Assembly: GCF_023078475.1 (NCBI RefSeq)
Contig: NZ_CP095741.1
Location: 62,001-126,000 of the forward strand
From: Luteibacter aegosomaticola
GTDB taxonomy: Bacteria > Pseudomonadota > Gammaproteobacteria > Xanthomonadales > Rhodanobacteraceae
Length of the DNA stretch: 64,000 nt
Reading direction: 5' to 3'
Part shown: positions 46,232 to 53,979 of the stretch, piece by piece
How positions within the stretch are numbered: the first letter of the stretch is position 1
How the letters are laid out: each line of letters opens with the position of its first letter
Position numbers and translations under genes: made by a program
The notes under the pieces: model-generated
Databases searched by the model: none
What the model was told of the DNA's origin: nothing
Seen by the model: only the letters and a program-made list of their open reading frames with translations

Positions 46232-47962
46232 ATGACTCCCTGGATCCGCGCCATTGCTTTCGTCGGCCTCTTTGCCGGCGCCGCCCATGCCACGCAGCAG
46301 GCCGACGATGCCTTCAAAAGCATCTATGAGAAGGAATGGGCATGGCGTAACGGGCAGGCGGGCATCCTGACCTCGGGCGAAGCGCAGCCGGGTAATGGCC
46401 GCCTCGATACGGTGGACGCCGCCAGCCAGGCCAAGCGCCTTGCGTACTGGAACGACGTGCTGGCGCAGCTCGACCGGATCGATCCGAAACAGCTGGGTGA
46501 TGAGGCCCGCATCGATTACCAGGTGTACCGCGAGCAGGTGTACAACCTGGCCGCCGCGCAGCGCTTCAGCCAGTGGCAGATGCCGTTCAACAGCGACTCG
46601 GCGTTCTGGTCCGATGTTGGCTATGTGATGCATGGCGATGACCTGCGCACCCGCGAGGATTACAGCGCCTATATCGAGCGGCTGAAGCAGATCCCCACCT
46701 GGATGGACCAGGAGATCGCGAACATGCGCCTGGGCCTGGCGCGTGGCTTTACCGTGCCGCGCGCGGTGCTCGACGGCCGTGACGCCTCGATCGCCGCCGT
46801 TGCCGAGCTGAAGAGCCCGGAAGACAGTGCGCTGTACGAGCCGTTCAAGCACATGCCGAACACCTTGCCCGCGAAGGATGCCGATGCGCTGCGCGCGCAG
46901 GCCCGCGACGCGATCGCCAAGGGCGTGATCCCGGCGTACGGCAAGCTGCTGACCTTCTTCCGCAAGGACTACCTGCCGAAGGCACGCACCACGCTCGCCG
47001 CCGAAGCGATGCCTGACGGCAAGGCGTATTACCTGCAGCAGATCCGCGAATACACCACGCTGGACCTCACGCCCGACCAGATCCACGCGATCGGCCTGCG
47101 CGAGGTAGCGAGCATCCACGAGCGCATGCTCGAAGTGATGAAGGAAACCGACTTCAAGGGCGATTTCCCGGCGTTCCTGCATTTCCTCCGCACCGATCCG
47201 CAGTTCTACGCCAAGACGCCGGATGAGCTGCTGATGCGCACCGCCTGGGTGGCGAAGCAGGTGGATGGGGATCTGTCGAAGTATTTCGGCCTGCTGCCGC
47301 GCCAGCGTTTCGCGATCAAGCCGGTGCCGGCGGATATCGCGCCGTACTACACCTCGGGCCGTGGTGGCCCGGATGTGTACCTCGTGAACACCTACGACCT
47401 GCCGTCGCGGCCGCTGTTCAACATGCCGGCTCTGACGCTGCATGAATCCATGCCGGGCCACGCCCTGCAGCTGGCGCTATCGGCCGAACAACAGGGCCTG
47501 CCGGCGTTCCGTCGCGAGGGCTATATCTCGGCCTACGGCGAGGGTTGGGCGCTGTACTCGGAATACCTCGGCGAGGAGATGGGCATTTACCACACGCCGT
47601 ACGAGCGCTTCGGTTACCTCACCTACCAGATGTGGCGCGCCTGCCGCCTGGTGGTGGATACCGGTATCCACCACCTTGGCTGGACCCGCCAGCAGGCGAT
47701 CGACTACCTCACCGACAACACGGCCCTGAGCCAGCGCGAGATCGCGAACGAAGTGGACCGCTACATCAGCTGGCCGGGCCAGGCGCTGTCGTACGAACTG
47801 GGCTACCTCAAGATCCGCGAGCTCCGCGAGCGGGCCGAGAAGCAGCTGGGTGAGAAGTTCGACCTGCGCGCCTTCCACGACATGATCCTGGCCCTGGGCA
47901 GCGTGCCCATGCCGGTGCTGGAGCAGCACGTGAACGAGTGGATCGCCACCCGCAAGGGCTAA
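46232..47962 (+). CDS. Exported DUF885 protein (putative metallopeptidase)
   Basis: 576-residue secreted protein with signal peptide MTPWIRAIAFVGLFAGAAHA. It matches the DUF885 family, which has a metallopeptidase-like active site: TLHESMPGHALQLAL (His-Glu...His zinc pattern, H-E-S-x-x-G-H) and the downstream Glu in AYGEGWALYSEYLGEEMG. DUF885 proteins resemble M3/M32 carboxypeptidases. ATG 46232 is chosen, since it begins directly at the signal peptide; the GTG at 46163 would add a poorly structured leader. It stands alone, followed by a REP pair. Substrate unknown. Confidence 0.85.
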   Translation: MTPWIRAIAFVGLFAGAAHATQQADDAFKSIYEKEWAWRNGQAGILTSGEAQPGNGRLDTVDAASQAKRLAYWNDVLAQLDRIDPKQLGDEARIDYQVYREQVYNLAAAQRFSQWQMPFNSDSAFWSDVGYVMHGDDLRTREDYSAYIERLKQIPTWMDQEIANMRLGLARGFTVPRAVLDGRDASIAAVAELKSPEDSALYEPFKHMPNTLPAKDADALRAQARDAIAKGVIPAYGKLLTFFRKDYLPKARTTLAAEAMPDGKAYYLQQIREYTTLDLTPDQIHAIGLREVASIHERMLEVMKETDFKGDFPAFLHFLRTDPQFYAKTPDELLMRTAWVAKQVDGDLSKYFGLLPRQRFAIKPVPADIAPYYTSGRGGPDVYLVNTYDLPSRPLFNMPALTLHESMPGHALQLALSAEQQGLPAFRREGYISAYGEGWALYSEYLGEEMGIYHTPYERFGYLTYQMWRACRLVVDTGIHHLGWTRQQAIDYLTDNTALSQREIANEVDRYISWPGQALSYELGYLKIRELRERAEKQLGEKFDLRAFHDMILALGSVPMPVLEQHVNEWIATRKG

Positions 47963-48008
47963 GCAGACCTGCCGCCCGCCGCCTGACCGTGGCCGGCGGC
48001 CTCGACCC

Positions 48009-48104
48009 GTAGGAGCCCACCCTGTGGGCGACGCCTTTCGTACAAACGCCGCAGGGTCTGTGGCTCTGTCGCGAAAGATGTCGCCCACAGGGTGGGCTCC
48101 TACA
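48009..48104. repeat. REP-like element, TAGGAGCCCACCC family, inverted pair
   Basis: GTAGGAGCCCACCCTGTGGG at 48009-48028 and the exact inverted unit (CCCACAGGGTGGGCTCCTAC) ending at 48103, with a middle GCAGGGTCTGTGGCTCTGTC shared with 58379-58514. Its right end is only eight bases from the RES-Xre operator palindrome. Confidence 0.85.
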
Positions 48105-48111
48105 GTAATGT

Positions 48112-48131
48112 CTCCATAAATGGAGTACACT
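48112..48131. promoter_or_regulatory. Operator/promoter of the RES-Xre toxin-antitoxin pair
   Basis: CTCCAT-AA-ATGGAG palindrome (48112-48125), followed directly by TACACT (48126-48131), a -10-like box. A related, imperfect ACTCCA...TGAAGT lies at 48140. As Xre antitoxins autorepress at palindromes over their promoter, this is the probable operator. Confidence 0.5.
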
Positions 48132-48156
48132 GCATCACAACTCCACAGGTGAAGTT

Positions 48157-48561
48157 ATGATGCATCCTGCCATCCGAACCGAACCGAGTACCAGCGGCGA
48201 CCTGGGCGGCCCCGCCCTCCGGGCCTTTTTCAGCCTGGCCGAGCACTGGAAACTGAAGGGTGCCGAGCAGCGGACCCTCCTGGGCGATCCGCCGGAATCC
48301 ACGTACTTCAAATGGAAGAAACAGCAGGATGGCTCGCCCTCGCGCGATGTCATTGAACGCATCAGCTACCTGCTCGGCATCTGGAAAGATCTGCAGATCC
48401 TCTTCCCCGATACGGCCCAGGCCGATGCCTGGGTGCGCAAGGCGAACGATGCGCCGCTGTTCGGAGGCCGCTCCGCCCTCGACCGCATGCTCTCCGGCAA
48501 CGTCGCCGACCTCTATGTCGTCCGCCAGTACCTGGACGCCCAGCGCGGCTGGAACGGATGA
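48157..48561 (+). CDS. Xre/MbcA-type antitoxin (DUF2384)
   Basis: 134-residue antitoxin of the RES-Xre type II toxin-antitoxin system. N-terminal HTH-like half (LRAFFSLAEHWKLKGAEQRTLLGDPPESTYFKWKKQQ) and the C-terminal MbcA/ParS/Xre toxin-binding half (DVIERISYLLGIWKDLQILFPDTAQADAWVRKANDAPLFGGRSALDRMLSGNVADLYVVRQYLDAQRGW); the NDAPLFGGRSALD motif is diagnostic. The ATG (first of ATGATG) is preceded by GGTGAAG. It overlaps the toxin gene as ATGA, giving translational coupling, and carries an operator-like palindrome upstream. Confidence 0.92.
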   Translation: MMHPAIRTEPSTSGDLGGPALRAFFSLAEHWKLKGAEQRTLLGDPPESTYFKWKKQQDGSPSRDVIERISYLLGIWKDLQILFPDTAQADAWVRKANDAPLFGGRSALDRMLSGNVADLYVVRQYLDAQRGWNG

Positions 48562-49259
48562 GCGCCGCGCCGCCGCTCCATCGCGTTCGCTGGAGCCACG
48601 CCTACCGCATCGTTTCCAGCCGTTTCCCGCCTGTCGGCCTGTTCGATCGCATTGCCGACCCGCGCGATATCGACGCAGTGATGCAGATCGAATCCATGAC
48701 CAACCCACGCCTGCGCGACGAGATCGGCGCGCTGAGCCTTGTACCACCCGAGCGCCGCATCAGCGGGCCCGGCACCAGTCCGGTCATGGCGGCGTTCGCC
48801 CATATCTCGCCCGACGGCAGCCGATTCTCCGATGGCCACTGGGGTGTGTTTTACGCCGCGCATACGGTCGCCACCGCGATCGAGGAAACCGTGTTTCACC
48901 GCGAAGCCTTCATGGCCGCGACGAAGGAGCCGCCCACCGATGTGCAGGTGCGTTGCTACCGCACGTCCATCAGCGGCTCGTTCCACGATATACGTGGTGG
49001 ATGGCTCGCCGAGCACGATCCCGATTCGTACGTGGCCAGTGTGAAGCTGGCGCGCGAACTACGCGATGCGGGCTCGAACGGCATTGTTTACGACAGCGCC
49101 AGGCACACCGGAGGCGAGTGCATTGCCGCCTTCTACCCGGATGTCGTCGCCCCCTGCACACAGGCCGAACACTTCATTTACCGGTGGAATGGCACGCGCA
49201 TCGAGGCGGTGCTTAAGGTCACGGCGGTGGAACGTCAAGGTTTGTCGAGCGGCACCTAA
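48558..49259 (+). CDS. RES-domain toxin
   Basis: 233-residue toxin of the RES family; characterised members deplete NAD+ by phosphorolysis or hydrolysis. The three name residues can be placed: Arg in YRIVSSRFPPVGLFDR, Glu in TAIEETVFHRE, Ser in GIVYDSARHTGGECIAAF; FYAAHTVATAIEET matches the usual YxAxxxxTAxxE motif. The protein is longer than the average (150-200), with an insertion at about residues 55-75. Coupled to its antitoxin through ATGA (48558-48561). The pair appears intact and so probably functional. Confidence 0.92.
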   Translation: MSAAPPLHRVRWSHAYRIVSSRFPPVGLFDRIADPRDIDAVMQIESMTNPRLRDEIGALSLVPPERRISGPGTSPVMAAFAHISPDGSRFSDGHWGVFYAAHTVATAIEETVFHREAFMAATKEPPTDVQVRCYRTSISGSFHDIRGGWLAEHDPDSYVASVKLARELRDAGSNGIVYDSARHTGGECIAAFYPDVVAPCTQAEHFIYRWNGTRIEAVLKVTAVERQGLSSGT

Positions 49260-49277
49260 ACGGGTTACGGTCGGGAA

Positions 49278-49985
49278 ATGAAACGCCTGACGCTACTCCT
49301 CACCCTGCTGTTTCTCGCCTTCGGCGCCGCTGCCAAGGATAACGACCACGCCAAGTGGGAGCCTGATATCCAGGCTTTCGAAGCCACGGACAAGGCTACG
49401 CCGCCCCAGCAGCATGCGGTGCTGTTCATCGGCAGCTCGTCCATTCGCTTCTGGCAAAGCCTCGACACCGATTTCCCCGGCTACCACGTCATCAACCGTG
49501 GCTTTGGCGGTTCCGACCTGGATGATTCCACGGCGTTCGCCGACCGCATCGTCAAGCCGTACCACCCGGCCGCCATTGTCATTTACGCCGGCGACAACGA
49601 CCTGGCGAACGGCGATACCCCGGAGCAGGTCCGCGACGACTTCATCGCTTTCGTGGCCAAGGTGCGTTCCTACGACCCCGAGGTGCCGATCGCCTTTATC
49701 TCGATCAAGCCGAGCATCGCCCGCATTAACCTGCTGCCGAATATCGATCGCGCGAACCAGCTGGTGCGCGACCAGGCCATGAAGGAAAAGGGCGTGGCGT
49801 TCCTCGACGTGGCGCCCGCCATGGTCGATGCGGATGGCAAGCCGAAGCCGGATCTCTTCAGGGAAGATGGCCTGCATATGACGCCGAAGGGTTACGCCCT
49901 TTGGGTGGCGCAGGTGAAGCCGTGGCTGGCCGACCACGCGATGGCGGCCCAAGTTAAACAGACGCCAAACGCGACCCCGAAGTAG
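49278..49985 (+). CDS. Exported SGNH/GDSL hydrolase
   Basis: Secreted hydrolase of 235 residues with a signal peptide (MKRLTLLLTLLFLAFGAAA). Four SGNH blocks are seen: Ser in VLFIGSSSIRFW, Gly in NRGFGGSDLDD, Asn in YAGDNDLANG and Asp/His in DGLHMTPKGYALW. The family includes lipases and carbohydrate esterases; GSSSIRFW is common in the subfamily near acetyl-xylan-type or phospholipase enzymes. The last 15 residues are a low-complexity extension. It stands 18 bp after the RES toxin gene on the same strand, but has no functional tie to it. Confidence 0.88.
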   Translation: MKRLTLLLTLLFLAFGAAAKDNDHAKWEPDIQAFEATDKATPPQQHAVLFIGSSSIRFWQSLDTDFPGYHVINRGFGGSDLDDSTAFADRIVKPYHPAAIVIYAGDNDLANGDTPEQVRDDFIAFVAKVRSYDPEVPIAFISIKPSIARINLLPNIDRANQLVRDQAMKEKGVAFLDVAPAMVDADGKPKPDLFREDGLHMTPKGYALWVAQVKPWLADHAMAAQVKQTPNATPK

Positions 49986-50019
49986 TACGGGAACTTCACG
50001 GCTCCGCCCTTATCTAAGT

Positions 50020-50160
50020 ATTCGATCGCCGAGAGGCGACCTGTTGGTAATCAGCGGGCAGACTGGCCGACTGATTATCCCGGGTCCCGCTATTTCCCCT
50101 GATAGCCTGGACCCGACGCGACCCCGGCAGCTCCTCCCCTGGCTGCCGGGGTTTTATTTT
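50020..50160 (+). ncRNA. Structured intergenic region with intrinsic terminator: small RNA candidate or 3' UTR
   Basis: Three ordered hairpins in a stretch with no ORF: TCGCC-GAGA-GGCGA (50026-50039, GNRA tetraloop), TAATCAG...CTGATTA (50048-50077), and the terminator at 50122-50151 followed by TTTTATTTT. An alternative stem AGCGGG (50053) / CCCGCT (50086-50091) would compete with the second. Either a free-standing sRNA or the 3' UTR of the GDSL gene. No known RNA family recognised. Confidence 0.4.
50122..50156 (+). terminator. Strong intrinsic terminator, plus strand
   Basis: CCCCGGCAGC (50122-50131) pairs perfectly with GCTGCCGGGG (50142-50151) over a 10-nt loop, followed by TTTTATTTT. Ends the GDSL transcript or the small RNA candidate. 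Confidence 0.85.
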
Positions 50161-50181
50161 GCCCAAAGAAAAATTTCGAAC

Positions 50182-50215
50182 AAAAAAATAACGGGCCGGC
50201 TTTCGCCGACCCGTT
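50182..50215 (-). terminator. Intrinsic terminator, minus strand
   Basis: On the minus strand AACGGGUCGGC-GAAA-GCCGGCCCGUU forms an 11-bp stem (one G-U) with a GNRA tetraloop, followed by AUUUUUUU. Located 25 bp downstream of the stop of the gene at 50241-50522; ends the phhA-side transcript. Confidence 0.85.
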
Positions 50216-50240
50216 GTGCTTTCTGCCGTGCCTGTCTGGC

Positions 50241-50522
50241 TTACGCGCGCAGACGGCCCGCGTACGGACGGATGGACGTGTCGAACGCACGCCATACGCC
50301 ATCGTTGCCTTCAATGTTCAGGACGATATCGGAATCGGCCCGAGCCGCTTCGATGCGGCGAGCCTCGGTGAACGCACACTCGAGGGCGTCATCGCGGGAG
50401 CAGAACTCACCGTATTCGGCTTCGTTCTTCTGCAACAACCAGAGACCTGGCCCTACCGACTCAAACGGAATATCGAAGACAACCACGACGGATCCACCCT
50501 GTTCGACCTTGGATGGTTCCAT
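50241..50522 (-). CDS. Small DUF2188-like protein (93 aa)
   Basis: 93-residue cytosolic protein. The central part (LWLLQKNEAEYGEFCSRDDALECAFTEARRIEAARADSDIVLNIEGNDGVWRAFD) has the layout of DUF2188-type proteins: W near the start, f-x-tk-x-eAi, A-x-x-x-A, and IxGxDGxWRxF at the end. ATG 50522 is used; the frame to 50696 is antisense or overlapping phhA. It lies 34 bp behind phhA on the same strand and ends at a strong terminator, so is likely cotranscribed with phhA. Role unknown. Confidence 0.75.
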   Translation of the reverse strand: MEPSKVEQGGSVVVVFDIPFESVGPGLWLLQKNEAEYGEFCSRDDALECAFTEARRIEAARADSDIVLNIEGNDGVWRAFDTSIRPYAGRLRA

Positions 50523-50556
50523 CGTAGAGATCCGTTCGTTAGGCCGCCGTTGAGTT

Positions 50557-51444
50557 TCAGTTGTCTTCGCCGGAAGCGAAGCCTTCGCGGGTCCCGCGCT
50601 GGAACACCTTGTCGTCGGCCAGCACCGCTGCCGCGGCGACCGCGTTGCCATGCGAAAGCTTCTCGTAGATCGGGGTGAAATCCGGGCGGGTGGCATCGAA
50701 CAGCTGATCGAAGCTGTCGATCACGAAGTAGGTTTGCTGGAACGTATCGATCCGGTACTTCGTGTTCATGACCCGCTCGAGGCCGAAGCCGATCCGGTTG
50801 GGGGCCGGCGAATCGATGGAGTAAATGGACTCGCCCTTGGAGCTGACGATGCCCGCGCCATAGATACGCATGCCTTCCGGCGTGTTGATCAGGCCGAACT
50901 CCACGGTGTACCAGTACAGGCGCGTGAGGTTCATCAGCGCCTCGGGGCCGATCGCGTATGCCTTCATGCCGCCCTTGCCGTAAGCCTCCATGTAGTCGGC
51001 GAAGACTGGGTTGAGCAGCAGCGGCACGTGGCCGAAGAGGTCGTGGAACAGGTCCGGCTCGGAGAGGTAATCGAGCTGGTCGGGGCGGCGGATCCACCAG
51101 CTCACCGGGAAGCGGCGGTTGGCCAGGTGGTCAAAGAAGACTTCATCGGGCAGCAGGCCTTCCACGGCCACGATCTGCCAGCCGGTCGCTTCGCCCAGCA
51201 CCTTGTTCAGGTCATCGAAACGGGGAATGCCGCCCTCGCCGAAGCCGAAGCGTTCCACGCCTTCCAGGAATTCCTTGCAGGCGTAGGACGGCAGCAGCTC
51301 GCGCTGGCGCTTGTACAAGGTGTCCCACACCTCGTGGTCCGTCTTCGAATAGCTGGCCCACGGCTGCTCCACGATGCCGGTCGCGTAGACGGGCACGTAT
51401 CCGCGGTCGGTCTGTTGGTGTTCGACGCGACGGGGATTGTCCAT
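50557..51444 (-). CDS. phhA: Phenylalanine-4-hydroxylase
   Basis: Tetrahydrobiopterin- and iron-dependent monooxygenase of 295 residues, converting phenylalanine to tyrosine. The iron ligands are present: HDLFGH (two His) and Glu in YTVEFGLI; the pterin-side sequence GEATGWQIVAVEGLLPDEVFFDHLANRRFPVSWWIR and QTYFVIDSFDQLF are typical of bacterial PhhA. ATG 51444 is preceded by AAGGAG. It diverges from an Lrp/AsnC-type regulator, which is the usual arrangement for phh genes in this group. No pterin dehydratase (phhB) lies nearby. Confidence 0.95.
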   Translation of the reverse strand: MDNPRRVEHQQTDRGYVPVYATGIVEQPWASYSKTDHEVWDTLYKRQRELLPSYACKEFLEGVERFGFGEGGIPRFDDLNKVLGEATGWQIVAVEGLLPDEVFFDHLANRRFPVSWWIRRPDQLDYLSEPDLFHDLFGHVPLLLNPVFADYMEAYGKGGMKAYAIGPEALMNLTRLYWYTVEFGLINTPEGMRIYGAGIVSSKGESIYSIDSPAPNRIGFGLERVMNTKYRIDTFQQTYFVIDSFDQLFDATRPDFTPIYEKLSHGNAVAAAAVLADDKVFQRGTREGFASGEDN

Positions 51445-51519
51445 GGCGGGCCTCCTTGGGGCAGTTGCGGTGGGTAGGACAACAGCATAGGCGCAATCTG
51501 GCGCAAGAGGCTTGTGTTG

Positions 51520-51546
51520 TTGCACGCGCAGACCTAAATAGTGCAA
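51520..51546. promoter_or_regulatory. TTGCAC...GTGCAA dyad in phhA/lrp gap
   Basis: TTGCAC (51520-51525) and GTGCAA (51541-51546) flank an AT-richer 15-bp centre in the 138-bp divergent gap between phhA and the Lrp-type gene; GCGCAA repeats (51491, 51501) lie nearby. Candidate site for the Lrp-type regulator. Confidence 0.45.
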
Positions 51547-51582
51547 TCATGTTGCGTATTAGATCGTTATGGCGGAATTTTC

Positions 51583-52065
51583 ATGCAAGGCAACCTCGAT
51601 CGCACCGATCTGCGCATCCTGGCCACCCTCCAGGCGAACGGCCGCATCAGCAATGCCGAGCTGGCCACCGAGGTGAACCTTTCACCGTCGGCGTGCCTGC
51701 GCCGGGTGCAGCGTCTCGAGGGCGACGGGATCATCGCGGGCTATGGCGCCCGGCTGGAGCCGCGGGCCATCGGCCTGGGCTTGCAGGCCTTCGTCCGCGT
51801 GCAGCTATCCCGGCATGAAAGCGAGGCGGTCGCCGCCTTCTCGGCCACGGTGGCCGACTGGGACGAGGTCGTGGCCTGCCATGCCCTCACCGGCGACATG
51901 GACTACCTGCTCCAGGTGTACGTGGCCGATCTCGACGGCTTCTCGGCCTTCCTGCTGGACCGCCTGCTCAATGCGGCCGGCGTCGCCGACGTGAATACGA
52001 GCTTCGTCCTGCGTACGGTGAAAGCGAGCACTGCCTTGCCGCTCGGCAATGCCAAGCCAGCGTGA
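51583..52065 (+). CDS. Lrp/AsnC-family regulator, divergent from phhA
   Basis: 160-residue regulator with an N-terminal AsnC-type winged helix (LDRTDLRILATLQANGRISNAELATEVNLSPSACLRRVQRLEGDGIIAGYGARLE) and a C-terminal RAM/ligand-binding domain (EVVACHALTGDMDYLLQVYVADLDGFSAFLLD), where GDMDYLLQV is the amino-acid site. Divergence from phhA strongly suggests that it senses phenylalanine or tyrosine and controls phenylalanine hydroxylase. ATG 51583 is preferred, since it starts the HTH at the usual distance; the frame starts at 51541. Confidence 0.9.
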   Translation: MQGNLDRTDLRILATLQANGRISNAELATEVNLSPSACLRRVQRLEGDGIIAGYGARLEPRAIGLGLQAFVRVQLSRHESEAVAAFSATVADWDEVVACHALTGDMDYLLQVYVADLDGFSAFLLDRLLNAAGVADVNTSFVLRTVKASTALPLGNAKPA

Positions 52066-52128
52066 TTTAAGAAGAAATTAAGATCGCTCTAGCGGCGGGG
52101 TCGCCGCGTCGTTAATCTTGTGCGCTCC

Positions 52129-52929
52129 ATGGAAGCTGCCACCGCCAATCCTGCCCCTCGCGACCGCATGCGCCCGTTGCGCTACCTGTGGCGCGTGCCC
52201 CTGCTTCTGGCGAACATCGTGTTCGCCATCGTCATCTGCGCCTTCATCCTGAGCTGGCGCGGCGGGGTCATGAAGAACGGCCGTGAGCCCTTCGCCCACC
52301 GCAGTATCCGCCTGTGGTCGAACCTCCAGCTGAAGATCTTCGGCTTTACGGTGCACCGCTACGGCAACGCGCTGCACGACCCTGTCCTGTTCGTGGCCAA
52401 CCACACCTCGTGGCTGGATATCGTGCTGCTCCATTCGCAGCGCGCCGCCTGTTTCGTGGCCAAGGCCGAAATCGCGCGCTGGCCGCTCGTCGGCTGGATG
52501 GCCGCCCGTGGTGGCACCATCTTCCACCGTCGCGGCAATAACCACTCGCTGGCCTCCGTCATGGCCGTGATGGTCGAACGCCTGCGCGAAGGCCGCGCCG
52601 TCGCCGTGTTCCCGGAAGGCGGTACCGGCCATAACGGTGTGCTCCGGGTCTTCCATGCCCGCATCTTCCAGGCCGCGCTCGACGCCGAGGTGCCGGTGCA
52701 GCCGGTGGCCCTGCGTTTTGCCCGCCACGGCCGCCGTGTCGTCGACGCCGGCTTCCGCGAGCACGAAAGCTTCATGGGCAACTTCCTGCGTTTGCTCGGC
52801 GACCCGCCGCTGGACGTGGAAGTGCACTTCCTTGAACCCGTGGCCACCTCTGCCGATGGCCGCCGGCGCATGGCCGAAACGGCCCGTGAGCGCATCGCGC
52901 TGGCGCTGGATACCGACACACCGGCATGA
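52129..52929 (+). CDS. plsC: 1-acyl-sn-glycerol-3-phosphate acyltransferase (PlsC-like)
   Basis: Membrane-associated acyltransferase of 266 residues making phosphatidic acid from lysophosphatidate. One N-terminal TM (LLLANIVFAIVICAFILSW), the catalytic NHTSWLD (HX4D), and the glycerol-phosphate-binding VFPEGGTGHNG are clear. GFTVHRYGNALHDPVLFVANH is family-typical. GTG 52120 and ATG 52129 are both possible starts; ATG is used. Its end overlaps the YheT-like gene as ATGA (52926-52929), so the two are coupled, suggesting lipid metabolism for both. It may be a paralogue rather than the main PlsC. Confidence 0.87.
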   Translation: MEAATANPAPRDRMRPLRYLWRVPLLLANIVFAIVICAFILSWRGGVMKNGREPFAHRSIRLWSNLQLKIFGFTVHRYGNALHDPVLFVANHTSWLDIVLLHSQRAACFVAKAEIARWPLVGWMAARGGTIFHRRGNNHSLASVMAVMVERLREGRAVAVFPEGGTGHNGVLRVFHARIFQAALDAEVPVQPVALRFARHGRRVVDAGFREHESFMGNFLRLLGDPPLDVEVHFLEPVATSADGRRRMAETARERIALALDTDTPA

Positions 52930-53927
52930 GCCTGCCACGGGGGGCCGATTTCCATCCGCCATGGCCGCTACGCAGCGGTCATATCCAGACGATGCTGTCG
53001 TCCAGCGGTATCCGCCGCCAGCTGCTGCCCAAGCGGGCGCACCGGGTGCAGGAAGACGCGCGCGAAGTGCTGGTGGATGTGGGCCACGGCGACCGCCTGA
53101 GTGGCCGCTACACCGCGCAGACGACCGGCAACGAATCGCGCGGCCTGGCCATCCTGTTCCATGGCTGGGAAGGCAGCGTCGATTCAACTTATGTGCTGCA
53201 GACCGGCAGCCGCCTGCTGGAAGACGGCTGGGATATCTTCCGCCTGAATTTCCGCGACCACGGCGACAGCCACGGCCTCAACGAAGCGCTGTTCCACTCG
53301 TGCCGCATCGATGAGGTGGTGATCGCCCTGGGCGAGATCTGCCGCCTGTTCCCGGCGAAGGTCACCGGTCTGGCCGGCTTCTCCCTCGGCGGTAACTTCG
53401 CGCTGCGCGCGGCCATGCTGGCCACGCGCGAGGCCATGCCGCTGGATTACGTGCTGGCGATCTGCCCGATCATCGACCCGGCCGAGGGCCTGTTCTCGTT
53501 GGAAAGCGACGCGCCGTGGATCTACCAGGCGTACTTCATGCGCAAGTGGCGCCGCTCGCTCCGCCAGAAGCAGCAGGCGTTCCCGCAGGAAACGTATTTC
53601 GAGCTGGCCGAGCTCAACCAGAACATGCGCGATCTCACCCGGTCGCTGGTGCTGCGCCATACGGACTTCGGTTCGCTCGAGGCCTACCTCGATGGCTACT
53701 CCATCGCGGGCGACCGCCTGAAGGCCCTGCATATCCCGGCCACCATCCTCACCTCGCGCGATGACCCGGTCATCCCCGTGGCTGCGTTCGACCAGCTCGA
53801 CCTGCCGGCCAACGTGGAGCTTGATATCGCGCGCTACGGCGGCCATTGCGGGTTTATCCGCGACTTCGGCATGACCAGCTTCACCGACGATTACATCGCC
53901 GCACGATTCAACGCGATCGCCCGCTGA
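52926..53927 (+). CDS. YheT-family alpha/beta hydrolase
   Basis: 333-residue hydrolase of the YheT/ABHD1-3 family. Opening WPLRSGHIQTMLSS is typical (NxHxQTxxx), ILFHGWEGSVDSTYV provides the oxyanion loop, GFSLGGNFALR the nucleophile Ser, and RYGGHCGFI the catalytic His. Eukaryotic relatives are phospholipases/lipid acyl hydrolases; here coupling with PlsC by a 4-bp overlap points to membrane-lipid turnover. No signal peptide, so cytosolic. Substrate unknown. Confidence 0.87.
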   Translation: MSLPRGADFHPPWPLRSGHIQTMLSSSGIRRQLLPKRAHRVQEDAREVLVDVGHGDRLSGRYTAQTTGNESRGLAILFHGWEGSVDSTYVLQTGSRLLEDGWDIFRLNFRDHGDSHGLNEALFHSCRIDEVVIALGEICRLFPAKVTGLAGFSLGGNFALRAAMLATREAMPLDYVLAICPIIDPAEGLFSLESDAPWIYQAYFMRKWRRSLRQKQQAFPQETYFELAELNQNMRDLTRSLVLRHTDFGSLEAYLDGYSIAGDRLKALHIPATILTSRDDPVIPVAAFDQLDLPANVELDIARYGGHCGFIRDFGMTSFTDDYIAARFNAIAR

Positions 53928-53979
53928 CCTCGCCTTCGCACGGGCGGTGCCACGCTGGCGCGTATTTCAGGAGAGCAGC

